Program-made: the position numbers and the translations under genes | Shown here: in pieces, positions 12,772 to 23,283 of the stretch | Position numbering within the stretch: position 1 is the first letter of the stretch | How the letters are laid out: each line of letters starts with the position of its first letter | Source of the DNA: Symbiodinium natans | Lineage: Eukaryota; Sar; Dinophyceae; Suessiales; Symbiodiniaceae | Reading direction: 5' to 3' | Length of the DNA stretch: 64,000 nt | NCBI GenBank assembly: GCA_905221605.1 | Contig: CAJNDS010002785.1 | Coordinates: 1-64,000, forward strand | The notes under the pieces: generated by a model | What the model saw: the letters and a program-made list of their open reading frames with translations, nothing else | The model's database searches: none | What the model was told of the DNA's origin: nothing

Positions 12772-13096
12772 GGTCCTTGGGGCTTCAAAAGGTTGAGAGT
12801 TTTAGGGCCAGGGTGTGCAAGGTTGTTGAGGGTTTTAAGATTTGGGGGCTTGGGGTTTCAGATTTTAGGCTTCAGGAATTTTGGGGCTTCGAGTTCGGAG
12901 TTCAGGTTTTGGGGATGGATGCATGGTTTTCGACTTTAAGGCTTGAGGTGTTAGGGCTGTGAGGGTTCATGGTTCAAGGAATCTTGGGATGTTTCAAGCT
13001 GGGAGTGTTGGCTTCAGCCCGACCGAGTGGCCTTTGTTTTTGTCCAGCCAGCATGCCGGAGCACCTGTCTCTTGAACAGCCTTGAGGTTGAGCCTC

Positions 13097-13465
13097 ATGC
13101 CAGAACCCGAAGCCTCGACAGCCTTCTCTGGGCGCATCGAGTCGAAGGAAGAAGATGTGGGCTTCCTAGAAGCAGCGCTGACACATGCACCCGGCATGCC
13201 TCTGGTGCTCGACGTTGGCTCCGGATCCGACTGCCAAGCCGCACGTTGGCTGCAAGGGCGGAGGGCTTCCTTCCTGTGCTGCGTCGACATCAGCCCAGAG
13301 TCCCTAAAACTGGCGAGGGCCCGAGCCAAGTTGGACCTCTTGAGGGCCGATTTCGGGCAGCTTGGAGCCATCTTTCGGCCCGATGTCTTCGACCTGGTGT
13401 CGTGCTTCTACTCCTTGCAGCATGCATCTGCGCCCTTTGCCGTTGCCCAGGAGCCTAGGGCCTAG
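13097..13465 (+). CDS. SAM-dependent methyltransferase-like exon (partial)
   Basis: The open stretch from the ATG at 13097 encodes a class I methyltransferase core. Motif I is LDVGSGSD at residues 38-45, the acidic end of beta-2 is VDIS (Asp64), a helix rich in Leu/Ala/Arg/Lys follows, then RADF (Asp85), and FDLVSCFYSLQHA (residues 98-110) resembles the motif IV region of mRNA-cap guanine-N7 methyltransferases. The fold is complete only to beta-4; residues after Gln-His-Ala look like read-through into an intron that would start GC at about 13427. An in-frame stop at 13073 lies just upstream, so the reading either starts at this ATG or at a splice acceptor (ACAG at 13076-13079). No further exons were found. 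It may be a gene fragment or one exon of a split gene. Family assignment is firm for methyltransferase, tentative for the cap type. Confidence 0.55.
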   Translation: MPEPEASTAFSGRIESKEEDVGFLEAALTHAPGMPLVLDVGSGSDCQAARWLQGRRASFLCCVDISPESLKLARARAKLDLLRADFGQLGAIFRPDVFDLVSCFYSLQHASAPFAVAQEPRA

Positions 13466-13469
13466 GACG

Positions 13470-15585
13470 ACTGCCTTGTGTCACTTGTGTCTCTCTGTGC
13501 GTTTTTCCCTTGAGGGTTAGGTCCCATCATCATGCCCTCTCCCAAAAGCCAACGACAGGCTTTCCTTGTGTCACACAGAGGAGATGGTTTCGGTTACGGC
13601 GCCCGGCTGCCCCATAGCCGTGGCTGCCTTGGCAGACGCGGCGCCGGGTCCCGGATCTGGAATTCCGCGCCCAAGGCTCCCGGAGCCCCTCAGGCAGCGC
13701 CTAGGATGAGTGGCGGTTTGTTTTGTTTTGGGGGCAGGGGGTTTAGATTCGCGTAAAAAGCCTCTTCAGAACTCCGGTTAAGAGAGGGCATCCTAAACAT
13801 GTTTTTCGTTCGCTCCTGGGTGCCTTGGGGGTCTAGGTGCTACAAGAGCTTCTTGCCACCTTCAAAGCTAAGTGAAAGCTTTCAAAGCTGCGGCTGCCAC
13901 TTGGAAGCGTCGTGGGTGCGCAGCCACGTCTACCAAGACGCCAACGAGTTTCCCTGCTGTCGTGAGTACACGTTGGTGACAGCCAGGAAGCCGGACAAAA
14001 AGCGCAGGCTTGATCGCATTTCCTGAAGTTTGCCTTTCGGCCGCAAGGGGCTGCCAGCTGCTACTGCACGCGGCGAAGGTAGCAGTTGAGCCTTTGCATT
14101 CAGAAGCTTGCGGCTGCCTGACGAGTCGGCACAGCAATGAGTGGATGCGCGCAGAGAGCATGAACACCCCACCGGGGTGCCGTCAAAGTTTGCTGAATGT
14201 GATCGCCTTCCAATGCCGCGGGCAGCTCTGTCACGCGAGCCTTTCGGTGGTTTTGTAGACGCTCTTGCTGCATCGTAGGGCACTTCCCGGGTGCCTGCGC
14301 TGCTCGTCGGCCACAGTGTCGGCGCGCTTGAGCTTTTAAGTCTGGTCCGGTCTGGGCTGTGGGATGTTGCACACCTCTCGGCTTTCGTTCTGATGTTGCT
14401 CAGCTGTCCAGCGCTGGCTGGCGGAAGAGAGGGAGCAAGCAGCTGCTGTCATGGTCACCATATTCATTGCCTGCCATCGTAGTTTGTCATCGTATGCGGG
14501 GGGGTACATCCCTGCAAACAAAGACAAAAGGTCACTGTCATGCGATCCGCCCAGGACACGCCTGGCATCACACTCGTGCGCCCAATGGAGACATTTGGTG
14601 ACGATGACTGCCCCAAAGGGCACATGGAGATCTTGTTTGAGGCCCGGACAGAACTTCACGGGGCCCTAACGAACGTAACTGAAGTACAGGAGCTGCATAA
14701 TTAGCCTTTGGTACCCTGTATTAGCTCTACATAAGCCTGTAAAGGGATTCCATGGGCCCTCTAATTATCAACCTTATAGTGCCCTAAACCCTAAACTTTA
14801 CAGGGGCTCCTAATCGCGGGCACCGAATTCCCCACTCAGATCCGGCACGAAGCTCCTACAAAGCTGCACAGGATGTCCGTGTGCCCGCCAGCAACATGCT
14901 TTGGGGCGAGGCGCCGGTGTGGTTGACAGGGCTTTTTGCAGGGCTTATGGGGTTTACTTAAGGCTAATCTTCTTCTATCGGGTTTTCATAGGGTTTGATA
15001 CAGGGTGTAGGGGGCTGGATTTCGGGAGGGCCGGTAAGCCAGGGGCTGAGAGGCTGAGGGCTTGCGGGTTTAGGGGTCTTTTGGGGCATGTGGGCCTTAG
15101 GCTTTATCAGGTTCTTTGGGGGTTATGGCAAAAATGCGCATCTCTCGGAATGCCGGCCTTCCAGAAATGATACCCCAATGGCTCTGTGCTGGTCGCCCGG
15201 ACGTTGCAACGGGGGGTGGGGGAGGGGGGGGGGCGGCAGGGGTCTCTTTAACTCTACATCCCCAACGCGCTGGCCTGAGTGGGCGTGCAGCGTGCAGGGC
15301 CGCGGCTTTGAGATTGCCCAGCTCCGACTCGGTCCTGGCCGTGACTCGACTCAATATTGATAATCTTCATTGCTTTAAGAATCAGTATTTGCACTGTTGT
15401 CTTATCCTTAGTGTAGTATTGCCATTAATTTTAACGCTACGCGACCCGCCTCGGCCCGGCCCAGCGCATCCGCGTGAGCATGGTGATTCCGCAGTGCCCA
15501 AGGCGCTGGACCCCAAGCAATAAGGGTTGGGTTTAGGGTTTAGGGTTCCGGGTTTAGGGCTACCACAGGAGCCCTGAAGCAAAAA
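13470..15585. other. Intergenic or intronic, no gene recognised
   Basis: GC-moderate sequence with no identifiable domain on either strand. A G-rich run lies at 15205-15235. If the methyltransferase exon belongs to a live gene, part of this stretch is intron. Confidence 0.35.
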
Positions 15586-15592
15586 GGGTTCC

Positions 15593-15720
15593 GGGTTTAT
15601 GGTTTATGGTTTATGGTTTATGGTTTGGGGTTTAGGGTTGAGGGTTAGTTTAGGATTGAGGGCTTCGGGCTTATAAGGTTTAAGGTTTAAGGTTTAGGGT
15701 TTAGGTTCAAGCTTAGATTC
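15593..15720. repeat. (TTTATGG)n and TTTAGGG variants
   Basis: Five copies of the heptamer TTTATGG are followed by TTTAGGG-like words: a telomere-type unit with one substitution amplified locally. Confidence 0.7.
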
Positions 15721-15927
15721 TTCTGCTCGTGTAATGCATCCCCGGCCGTGCTCACACCAGTTGAGTCTAAAACCCGCTCACCAATATTCTGTGGGGGCTG
15801 TGGGGGGCGGGGGGGGGGTGAGGGGGGGGAGGGGTGGGCGGGGGGGTAGGGGGGGTACTCATTTGAGGCAAAAGAAGGGGTCCGAAAAGTGGCTTTGAGG
15901 GGGTGCCTGTTCCGCGACTGCAGGCCG

Positions 15928-16192
15928 AGTACGCCCGAGTCGCCCGAGTACGCCCGAGTACGCCCGAGTACGCCCGAGTACGCCCGAGTACGCCCGAGTA
16001 CGCCCGAGTACGTGCGAGTACGCGCGAGTACGTCCGAGTACGCCCGAGTACGCCCGAGTACGCCCGAGTACGCCCGAGTACGCCCGAGTACGCCCGAGTA
16101 CGCCCGAGTACGCCCGAGTACGCCCGAGTACGTCCGAGTACGCCCGAGTACGCCCGAGTACGCCCGAGTACGCCCGAGTACGCCCGAGTCAT
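15928..16192. repeat. Decamer satellite CGAGTACGCC
   Basis: About 26 tandem copies of CGAGTACGCC with a few C/T or C/G variants (CGAGTACGTC, CGAGTACGTG). It passes directly into the next decamer satellite with no spacer. The 10-bp unit keeps several frames open on both strands, so the long Tyr-Ala-Arg-Val-Arg-Pro-Ser-Thr-Pro-Glu repeat frames are not evidence for a protein. Confidence 0.95.
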
Positions 16193-16594
16193 ACCCGGTC
16201 ATACCCGGTCATACCCGGTCATACCCGGTCATACCCGGTCATACCCGGTCATACCCGGTCATACCCGGGCATGCCCGGGCATACCCGGTCATACCCGGTC
16301 ATACCCGGTCATACCCGGTCATACCTGGTCATACCCGGTCATACCCGGGCATACCCGGTCATACCCGGTCATACCCGGGCATACCCGGGCATACCCGGTC
16401 ATACCCGGGCATACCCGGTCATACCCGGGCATACCCGGTCATACCCGGGCATACCCGGGCATACCCGGTCATACCCGGTCATACCCGGTCATACCCGGGC
16501 ATACCCGGTCATACCCGGGCATACCCGGGCATACCCGGTCATACCCGGGCATACCCGGTCATACCCGGTCATACCCGGTCATACCCGGTCATAC
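16193..16594. repeat. Decamer satellite TCATACCCGG / GCATACCCGG
   Basis: About 40 tandem decamers alternate between two forms, GGTCATACCC and GGGCATACCC. A shorter, more decayed array of the same unit is at 58075-58190. Both arrays end at the same flanking sequence (CGTCCCGTGG, then CGCAGTCGC and GTTTCCCG). Confidence 0.95.
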
Positions 16595-16639
16595 CGTCCC
16601 GTGGTTTTCCGCAGTCGCGGTTTCCCGTCACAGTGATTA

Positions 16640-16885
16640 ATATCATTGCTATCATTATTATCACCATTATCATTATTATCATCATGATCATTATCATTCC
16701 TATGCGAATCATTATCATTATCATGGTTTTCATTCTTACCATGAGTTATTCTCGTTACTCTCATTATTCTCATGATTACCAGTATTGTCAGTATTATACG
16801 TATTATCATTATTATCACTATGACCATAATGATCATACCGGTTCTGCTTATAATTCTGATGATTATTATGGATTATGGAGGACCC
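16640..16885. repeat. (ATT/ATC)n microsatellite
   Basis: Imperfect trinucleotide repeats ATT, ATC and ATG over about 240 bp immediately after the decamer satellite flank. Confidence 0.8.
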
Positions 16886-17139
16886 TCAGCCCTATTAACC
16901 ACCTACACCCCTGCTGCAGGGGATTTTTGCTTGAGGGCTTTAGGTGTAGTAACTGCTAAGGTTTGCAGGCCTTCATATGTTTTCGGGGAGATTGACTACA
17001 CATGCCTGGATCACCATTTGCCCATTGTCTGGGGGCTTTGCGCTGTCACGCAAGGTATTCATCACTGCATGCGGATGATTGGGCAGGCCGCTTTGTGGGC
17101 AGGGGCGGGCAGTGACCATCGTGTACACACACACACACA

Positions 17140-17225
17140 AAACACGCTGATGGCCCCCCCTCCCCCCCCCCCCCCCTCCCCCCCCCCCCCTCCCCCCTCC
17201 CTCCACTCCCTCCCCCCCACCCCGG
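17140..17225. repeat. CA repeat followed by poly-C/CT tract
   Basis: A short (CA)n run leads into C runs of 10-17 broken by single T. Base-count errors are likely here. Confidence 0.7.
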
Positions 17226-18480
17226 TGTTTACGGATCCCATTGGAGAATACTTGCCTTTTACCGGCGTCAATCCCAAAACCTTAAAGACCCCTGTAGGGG
17301 ACCTAAAGCCGGGACACCAAACCTAAACAAACCTGAAGCCTCAGGTCACGTAGGGGGGATCAGGGGCCCTTTTTCACACAGTAGACCATTCACACAGTAG
17401 ACCATTTTCAACACATACCCTTTGTGGCAGTATCTATATGCACTTCCCCACCCCCCCTTGTAGGCACTAGCAAGTTGTCGAAGGCCGAGCGGGCGCTAAG
17501 CCACATGTGCCGCGCGGACCTTACAGTCCGACTCCACCCCGAGCCCTAAACTGTAAGACCCCAGAATCCTGCAATTGTCAACTGTGGATCCCTTAGAAGC
17601 TGAACATCACGAAAGAGTGTTTGCGCGCAATCTGCTGCAGCATTCTGAAATTGATGGCATGATGCTCGGGGGCTGGCGTGAAATTAAGTGGAGTCGCTTC
17701 TTCTGGAATGATGCCCCCTGAGGTCGTGCAACTGCACGCACGGCCTTCGGCCAAAAATTGGCCGAGATGGGCTCGGTGGTTGCGGACCCGGTTGCTGTTT
17801 TTGCTGTTTTTCTTGGCTCACAAAAACCTCCCAAACTCCCCCCCCCCCCCCCCCCAAAGCCCTCAAGTTCTGATTCTTGAAACTCCGGGCCTCCATCCCT
17901 GAGCTTCTGATCCCTTATGTGACCCTGGAGTCCTGAATGCTGAATAACTGGGTTACTGGCCAATTGATTCGCTTCTACTTGCCCTTGTAGGTGCCTTGCT
18001 GCCTTCCTCCCCGCCCCCCCGTCGCGCGGCTTGGGATGCGCGGTCGCCACGCTCAGGTGCAGCAGATTGCTGAGTGCCGTTCCGAGATCGACCAGGCTCC
18101 TGAGGGGGGCTGCCAAGCTGGGTCCCTCTCCTCGTTACTGTCGTTCACCGACCAAGTTCAAGATTAGATGTATGGGGATGGCCGGATGTCCACAGCAAGG
18201 ATACGTTCGGTCAGGACAAGGGTGGCAATGCGGCAACATGCTGCCGCGCATTGTTGTGCAGCGGTGGAAGGTATTCACGTGTGTTCGCGATGTTTCCGCA
18301 GCTGCATACTGCCCAAAACTATTCGCCGCCCGCTTGCGGAAGCAAAGATGGCAGATCCCATTACGCTTTCCTGCCTTGCCTTGACGGGTCTGAGCTTTGC
18401 AATTAGCAAGCCCCTCGAACTGCCATCAGCTGTTTTGAGCGTTCAAGGCGTTTGTCTGATAGTTTGTTGTACCACATCTT
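17226..18480. other. Intergenic or upstream region of the EF-hand gene
   Basis: No domain was recognised. A C run is at 17839-17855. The stretch ends in a splice-acceptor-like CATCTTGCAG at 18474-18483, directly before the EF-hand coding region. Confidence 0.35.
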
Positions 18481-18495
18481 GCAGTGCCATTCCGT

Positions 18496-19071
18496 ATGAG
18501 GTTGGGCGTGAAAATCGGGAAAGACACTTGGCATGCCTTGAAGTGCCTGAACATAAATGCCATCAAGAACACCGAAGCGATCAGCAAGTACTTGAACGAG
18601 AACTTCGACAAGGACAAGAACGGTTGCCTCAGCCCTGAGGAAATCCAAGATGCTCTTGGGATGATGAAGGAAAAGTTGCCCACGTTGAAGACCCCGGAAG
18701 AGCGATCGCAAGCCGCCTACGTGATCAGCCTCCTCATCTATTCGGAGACCGTGACTTTGGAGCTCAAGCAGGGGAATCAGAAGAGGATGCTGGAGCGCCT
18801 CAAGGCGAGCATCCCCGCTTATGCCAACTACGAGGGCCCGTGGGGGGAACAAGTGGGCACATCGTTGATCGTGCTGTCCTTCATCTGCGCCAAGAATCAC
18901 TCCAGGCTCGTTGATGCGCTTGAGAAGAACGTGGCCGGCGAGGTGGAAGACTGGACCTTTGATAAGCTTGCCCCCGATTCCATCGAGCCACTCCAGGCAA
19001 TCCTCCAAGAGGTGCTGGGCTGTACAGACCTTGCTGGCATCGTTATGAATGTAGTGATGGGTCTTCTCTGA
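18496..19071 (+). CDS. EF-hand calcium-binding protein, 191 aa
   Basis: The open frame from the ATG at 18496 runs without intron to the stop at 19071. It carries one canonical EF-hand loop, DKDKNGCLSPEE (residues 38-49), with Asp1, Asp3, Asn5, Gly6 and Glu12 in place and a helix on each side. The remaining two thirds are predicted mostly helical and hold no second EF-hand that I can see; the C-terminus is hydrophobic (GIVMNVVMGLL). The start is chosen as the first ATG after an acceptor-like TTGCAG at 18478-18483; the frame is open for a further four codons upstream, so an upstream exon, or spliced-leader addition at that AG, are both possible. Codon use is GC-rich at third positions and differs clearly from the flanks. 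Binding of calcium is inferred from the loop; the partner is unknown. Confidence 0.72.
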   Translation: MRLGVKIGKDTWHALKCLNINAIKNTEAISKYLNENFDKDKNGCLSPEEIQDALGMMKEKLPTLKTPEERSQAAYVISLLIYSETVTLELKQGNQKRMLERLKASIPAYANYEGPWGEQVGTSLIVLSFICAKNHSRLVDALEKNVAGEVEDWTFDKLAPDSIEPLQAILQEVLGCTDLAGIVMNVVMGLL

Positions 19072-21235
19072 CGATCTGAATGCTTCGACCTTGATGTGTC
19101 TGGAGCCTTTTTTCACCATTGGTCGGTGACAAGAGCCCCGCTTTCGCCGTTCTCCTTTTGAGACGTGATGGGGCTCGTAGTCGCATGTACTCGAAACCTT
19201 GCGTGCAACAAGCCGTGCTTCGGTACCCGGTAGACTTCCATTGCTCCTTTGTTGAGACTCAGGTGTTCAAGTCATGGCAGTTTCTGCAGTACTTGTACGA
19301 CATGATTTACGCGGGTTGGAATCAAAACAGAGAAAGATGTGAAGAGAGTGAAGTGAACGCGTGCACGCATGAATAATTATAAGTGCACAAGTTAACAAGA
19401 TTATGAAAGTAAATAGCTGGTTTCGTTCACTTGCTCTCTTCGTTCACGCACTCTCTTCTCCCTTAATATTAGCAATTGGTATTAAAATTTCCCGGGCAAT
19501 AGGAAATGCACTAAACAAGCGCGGGATGACACTATTTTATTGTGTGAGTGAGAGCGAACACGCACTTGCAATATCTGAATAGTCGTTTATGTAAAGATTT
19601 TGGTATTTTCTAGTTTACTGCGCATCCGCGTTCGCGAGCCACTATTAACAATATCTTTACAGGATTTGAAAGTTAGCTCGAAGATTCAGAGCTTTCACCA
19701 AGCAGTTAGACAGTTAGACATGCATGGCTTACCCACGCCGCAGAGATGTGTCTTGGTTAAGAGTGGCAAGACCCGTGCAGAGCAAGATGGGGGGCAAGGG
19801 TCCGTGCGCACCACTTAGTTCACTATAGCGGAGGGCTCCATCCCTACTGTACCACTATGCCCCCCGAAAGAAAGAAAGGGTTGAGGAAGGTCGCTTCCCC
19901 AGAGATGAATTGAACAGGGGAACGCAGTCGCGAGCCACGAGTTCTGATCATCGTCATGAAGACCTCTGCGACCTGAGTATCACACTGGAGTCAGTGGACG
20001 TTCCTTCCAGACTTCCAGTGACTTGCAGGCTTGCCCTGCAAGCCCTGAGCCCTGAACCCTAAAGCCTAAAGCCCTACAAACCCTAAAACCCTGAGCCCCT
20101 AAAGCCCCTGAAGGCTCAAACGGTCCTGCTTGAGTGCTCATCCCAGGCGCGGCTGTTGGTGAGAGAGGCCGCAGACCGGATGGACAGGCCGTGCGTGACA
20201 TTCTACTATCGTTCCCGATTCACAGCCTGTCGCTTCCTGGAGCGGCAAACATAGACACAGATACAACTATACTATAAGCAATCAGAAGACGTACAAGAAT
20301 AATATGTGCAACCATGAGTATGATCTTACCAAACATTCGATTCTCGAGCAGAAGGCTCGGCAACCGGGATCACTACACCCGCAAGCTATTGAGTCGGTGG
20401 CTCGGATCGTGGTGCAGGGGATCGCAGTTTCGTGTCAAAGTAGGGGGTTTACTGCCAGGGAGGAGGGAGGGTCGTCAGGCTACACCCCCCCCCCTAATAA
20501 GCCGCCCCAAAGCCCGAACTCTAAACCACTACGTAAACTAGAACACTCTGCCTTTGAACCCAGTAGACCACCCACTTTGCGCTGCAGTTTCCTGGTTTAT
20601 GAGGACCAAGTCCATGGCTCGTAAGTAAAATCACTGAAAGTCAACTACCGTTCAGAATCCCTGAACCACTCCTGATTGCCACTCCTGATTACTACCCCCC
20701 CCCCCCCCACAAGCAAAGAAAAGCCCCCCCAGAAAATGAAACCAAAAACAAAAAAGGGTGCCGGAAGTGGCTAAAAAGTACTTGAGGCCTGGTCAAGGCT
20801 GTCGTGCCCGCTATGCTGCGCGCTCAGCCTCGCCTACAGGGTTTCATTTCTGTTTTTGTTGGGGGCGGGGGGGCGGGGGTTTGAGTGGTTCGAGGGGCAG
20901 CTGAGTGTTTTTAGGGTTTCGTTGTTTTTGGGATGTAGGGTTTGGGGCTTGAGGGTTTTAGCCTTTCTCAGTTTAGAGTTTAGAGGCATTGGGGAGTCCT
21001 GATGATGGCGTGGGTCTAACTATGGATGACCAGCGTATGGGGGGGTGCCTAAACCCGAACAATCCTAACATTCAACAGCCCTAAACCACATACCAGTTCC
21101 AGGGACCAAGAAGACCCAACCGGAACCCCCCAAAACACAGTCTCCTCATGCACCCCGACGTGAACTGAGGGCTGGTGTAGGATGAGGGTTGATGAATGGG
21201 TTGCAGGTCTTGGGTGTACATAGGATGAAGGGTCA
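19072..21235. other. Intergenic, AT-rich then mixed
   Basis: 19370-19620 is AT-rich, possibly the 3' UTR and terminator region of the EF-hand gene. Beyond this are C runs (20695-20710) and telomere-like words. No gene was recognised. Confidence 0.35.
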
Positions 21236-21237
21236 TA

Positions 21238-21480
21238 CAGTTTAGGGTTTAGGGGTTAGGGTTTAGGGGTTTGGGGTTTGGGGTTTGGGGTTTGGGGTTC
21301 GGGGGGGGACCGCGGAGGACGCAGCGCGTGGTGGACCGAGCTATGCAACTTCACGGCGGCCTAGGAGGCCGGCAGTCGAGTGCCGGCTTCTGGGGGTTTA
21401 GGGTTTAGGGTTGAGGGTTCAGGGTTCAGGGTTCAGGGTTTAGGGTTTAGGGTTTAGGGTTTAGGGTCTCCCCTCTGTAC
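21238..21480. repeat. TTTAGGG / TTTGGGG telomere-like arrays
   Basis: Two short arrays (about 21238-21305 and 21395-21470) of TTTAGGG, TTTGGGG and TTCAGGG units, in the opposite sense to the array at 21570. Confidence 0.8.
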
Positions 21481-21569
21481 TGCAGGCTCCCAAGATAGCT
21501 GCCTGCCTGCTGCCTTCGTTGCGCCGCGCGCTCGGGGCTGTCGGCTATTCGAGTCTTATGATGCGGAGG

Positions 21570-21708
21570 GCCCCTAAACCCTAAACCCTAAACCCTAAAC
21601 CCTAAACCCTAAACCCTAAACCCTAAACCCTAAACCCTAAACCCTAAACCCTAAACCCTAAACCCTCAACCCTAAACCCTAAACCCTAAACCCTAAACCC
21701 TAAACCGG
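21570..21708. repeat. Interstitial telomere-type array (CCCTAAA)n
   Basis: About nineteen near-perfect CCCTAAA heptamers with one CCCTCAA variant. With the TTTAGGG arrays just to the left it forms a head-to-head pair separated by about 100 bp of unique sequence. Confidence 0.9.
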
Positions 21709-21868
21709 CATAGGGCCTAGGACCGCGCAGGGAAGTATTGAAAGTCAAGGAATTCAGGCTCGGTTCCTTGTGGGGCGGGATCTGTCGGGCGTGTCGTTCC
21801 GGGTAAGAGGTGAGTCCCGTCCTCAAGCCCGATGGCTGAAAACCCCGCTTGAAGGATCATCGGTAGGT

Positions 21869-21990
21869 ACTTGGAGGTTCATGGGTAGCTATAAGTAGGG
21901 TTACAAGTACCCTACATAAGGTTGTAACCTGTTCGAAGCATATTTACCCTACTTGCAACCCCACTTGTAGCTATCCCTGAACCTCCAAGT
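21869..21990. mobile_element. MITE-like element, family A copy 1 (122 bp)
   Basis: It starts ACTTGGAGGTTCATGGGTAG and ends with the imperfect reverse complement (CTATCCCTGAACCTCCAAGT). The inner arms (CTATAAGTAGGGTTACAAGT and ACTTGCAACCCCACTTGTAG) are also partly complementary, so most of the element can fold into a hairpin. An element of exactly the same length with the same ends is at 51024-51145. Confidence 0.8.
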
Positions 21991-22756
21991 ATAAGCAGAG
22001 CCACAAGCACCCCAGATAAGCTCCTGCCAGCTACAGGATATAGCCAGACCCACCCACATCCCCCAGTCTTCACAACCGGCTTCATGAGCCGTCACTCCCT
22101 TTCTTGAGAGGTTTATTTGTTGGTTGCTGGTTTCCCTATCGAATCTATTGTGGGACCCTTGGACTTCGGACCCTCCCAAGAAGCCCCAGGGCCCGGAATC
22201 CCTCCCAAGAAGCCCCAGGGCCCGGAACCTGCGCTGGGCGGATGGCCCAGACGAGGCAGCCCGAGGGGCGCTTAGGTTTTTTTTGTTTTTTGTTTTAAGG
22301 GTTTGAGGGTTTTGTGGCTTGGGGTTTCTACGGTTCTTTAGAATAGGGTTTAGGGTTTTTGTTCGGGCTTTTGGAGTTTAGGGCTGCAAGGGTTTATGGC
22401 GCTCAGAGGCTGGCTACGCTGAGCAGGCGGCCACGACTCAGGTACAGGAGTATGTTATGAGTTGTTGAGCTACGTCGATAAAGACTCTTCCTGTGCTCAA
22501 GGCCAGCATCGAGCAGTCGACAGCCTTTTGTTTTTTAGGGTTTAGTGTTTAGTGTTTAGGGTTCAGGGTTTAGGGTAAATAGCCAAGGGTCACAAAACTT
22601 AAGTTCGAAGGCTCAGGAAGTTGGCCTGTGGGGCTGACGTGGAAAGAGGTTTTACCTTCGAAGTCCAAGTTTTACGGGGACCCCCCCCAACCCTAAACAT
22701 CAAATCCTCAACCCCAAGCCCTACGACCCAGCCAGATTGAGGGAAACCTCGGGATG

Positions 22757-22847
22757 TTCCCCCCTATACTAACAGTCCTGAATAGGGATCATGGTAAACC
22801 CGGTTATTATCCCTAATAAGGACTGTTAGTATAAGGGGGATTGTTAA
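22757..22847. repeat. Long hairpin / palindromic element
   Basis: The left arm CCCCTATACTAACAGTCCT, then TAGGGAT, pairs with the right arm ATCCCTA, then AGGACTGTTAGTATAAGGGG, across a loop of about 25 bp. No coding content. It is probably another small inverted-repeat element. Confidence 0.65.
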
Positions 22848-22861
22848 GGGAAACCCTAAGC

Positions 22862-22965
22862 CCCCCTAAACCCTAAACCCTAAACCTATTTTAAACCCTA
22901 AACCCTAAACCCTGAACCCTGAACCCTGAACCCTGAACCCTAAACCCTAAACCCTAAACCCACCC
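22862..22965. repeat. CCCTAAA / CCCTGAA telomere-like array
   Basis: About thirteen heptamers, with a run of CCCTGAA variants in the middle. Confidence 0.85.
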
Positions 22966-23068
22966 AGGCTTAAGGGTCCAAGCCCAAGGTGCACTGGCGC
23001 ACAGCGGGCAGGCTGGAGCTGTCGTACCAGAGGACTGCGCACCATGCTACCACGATTTGCGTAGGAAC

Positions 23069-23283
23069 TGAAGAACCCCAATATAGTATATGATAGTTAT
23101 AATCCCTATATTGCCCTTAGTGCAGTATCTTAAGAACTTAAGAACCCCAATATATTATATGATAGTTGTAATCCCCATAAATATTGCCCTTAGAAGAGTA
23201 TCTTAAGAACTTAAGAACCCCAATATATTATTTGACATTTATAATTTGTAATCCCTACATTGCCCTTAGAAGAATATTGTTTT
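23069..23283. repeat. About 70-bp tandem repeat, three copies
   Basis: Copies begin at about 23071, 23140 and 23213 with AAGAACCCCAATATA, continue through TGATAGTTRTAATCCC and end ATTGCCCTTAG. The copies differ by small indels and contain no ORF. Confidence 0.75.

Noticed and set aside
14697-14769. ATAATTAG ... CTAATTAT ends suggesting another small inverted-repeat element
   Set aside because: Only 8 bp of inversion and no second copy; chance cannot be excluded.
16193-16594. Regular repeat spacing suggesting a CRISPR array
   Set aside because: Units are 10 bp with no spacers; it is a satellite in a eukaryotic genome.
15889-16959. Long plus-strand frames (356, 245 and 121 aa) with Tyr-Pro-Val-Ile-Pro-Gly-His-Thr-Arg-Ser repeats
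   Set aside because: They are direct translations of 10-bp satellites; several frames and the opposite strand are open at once.
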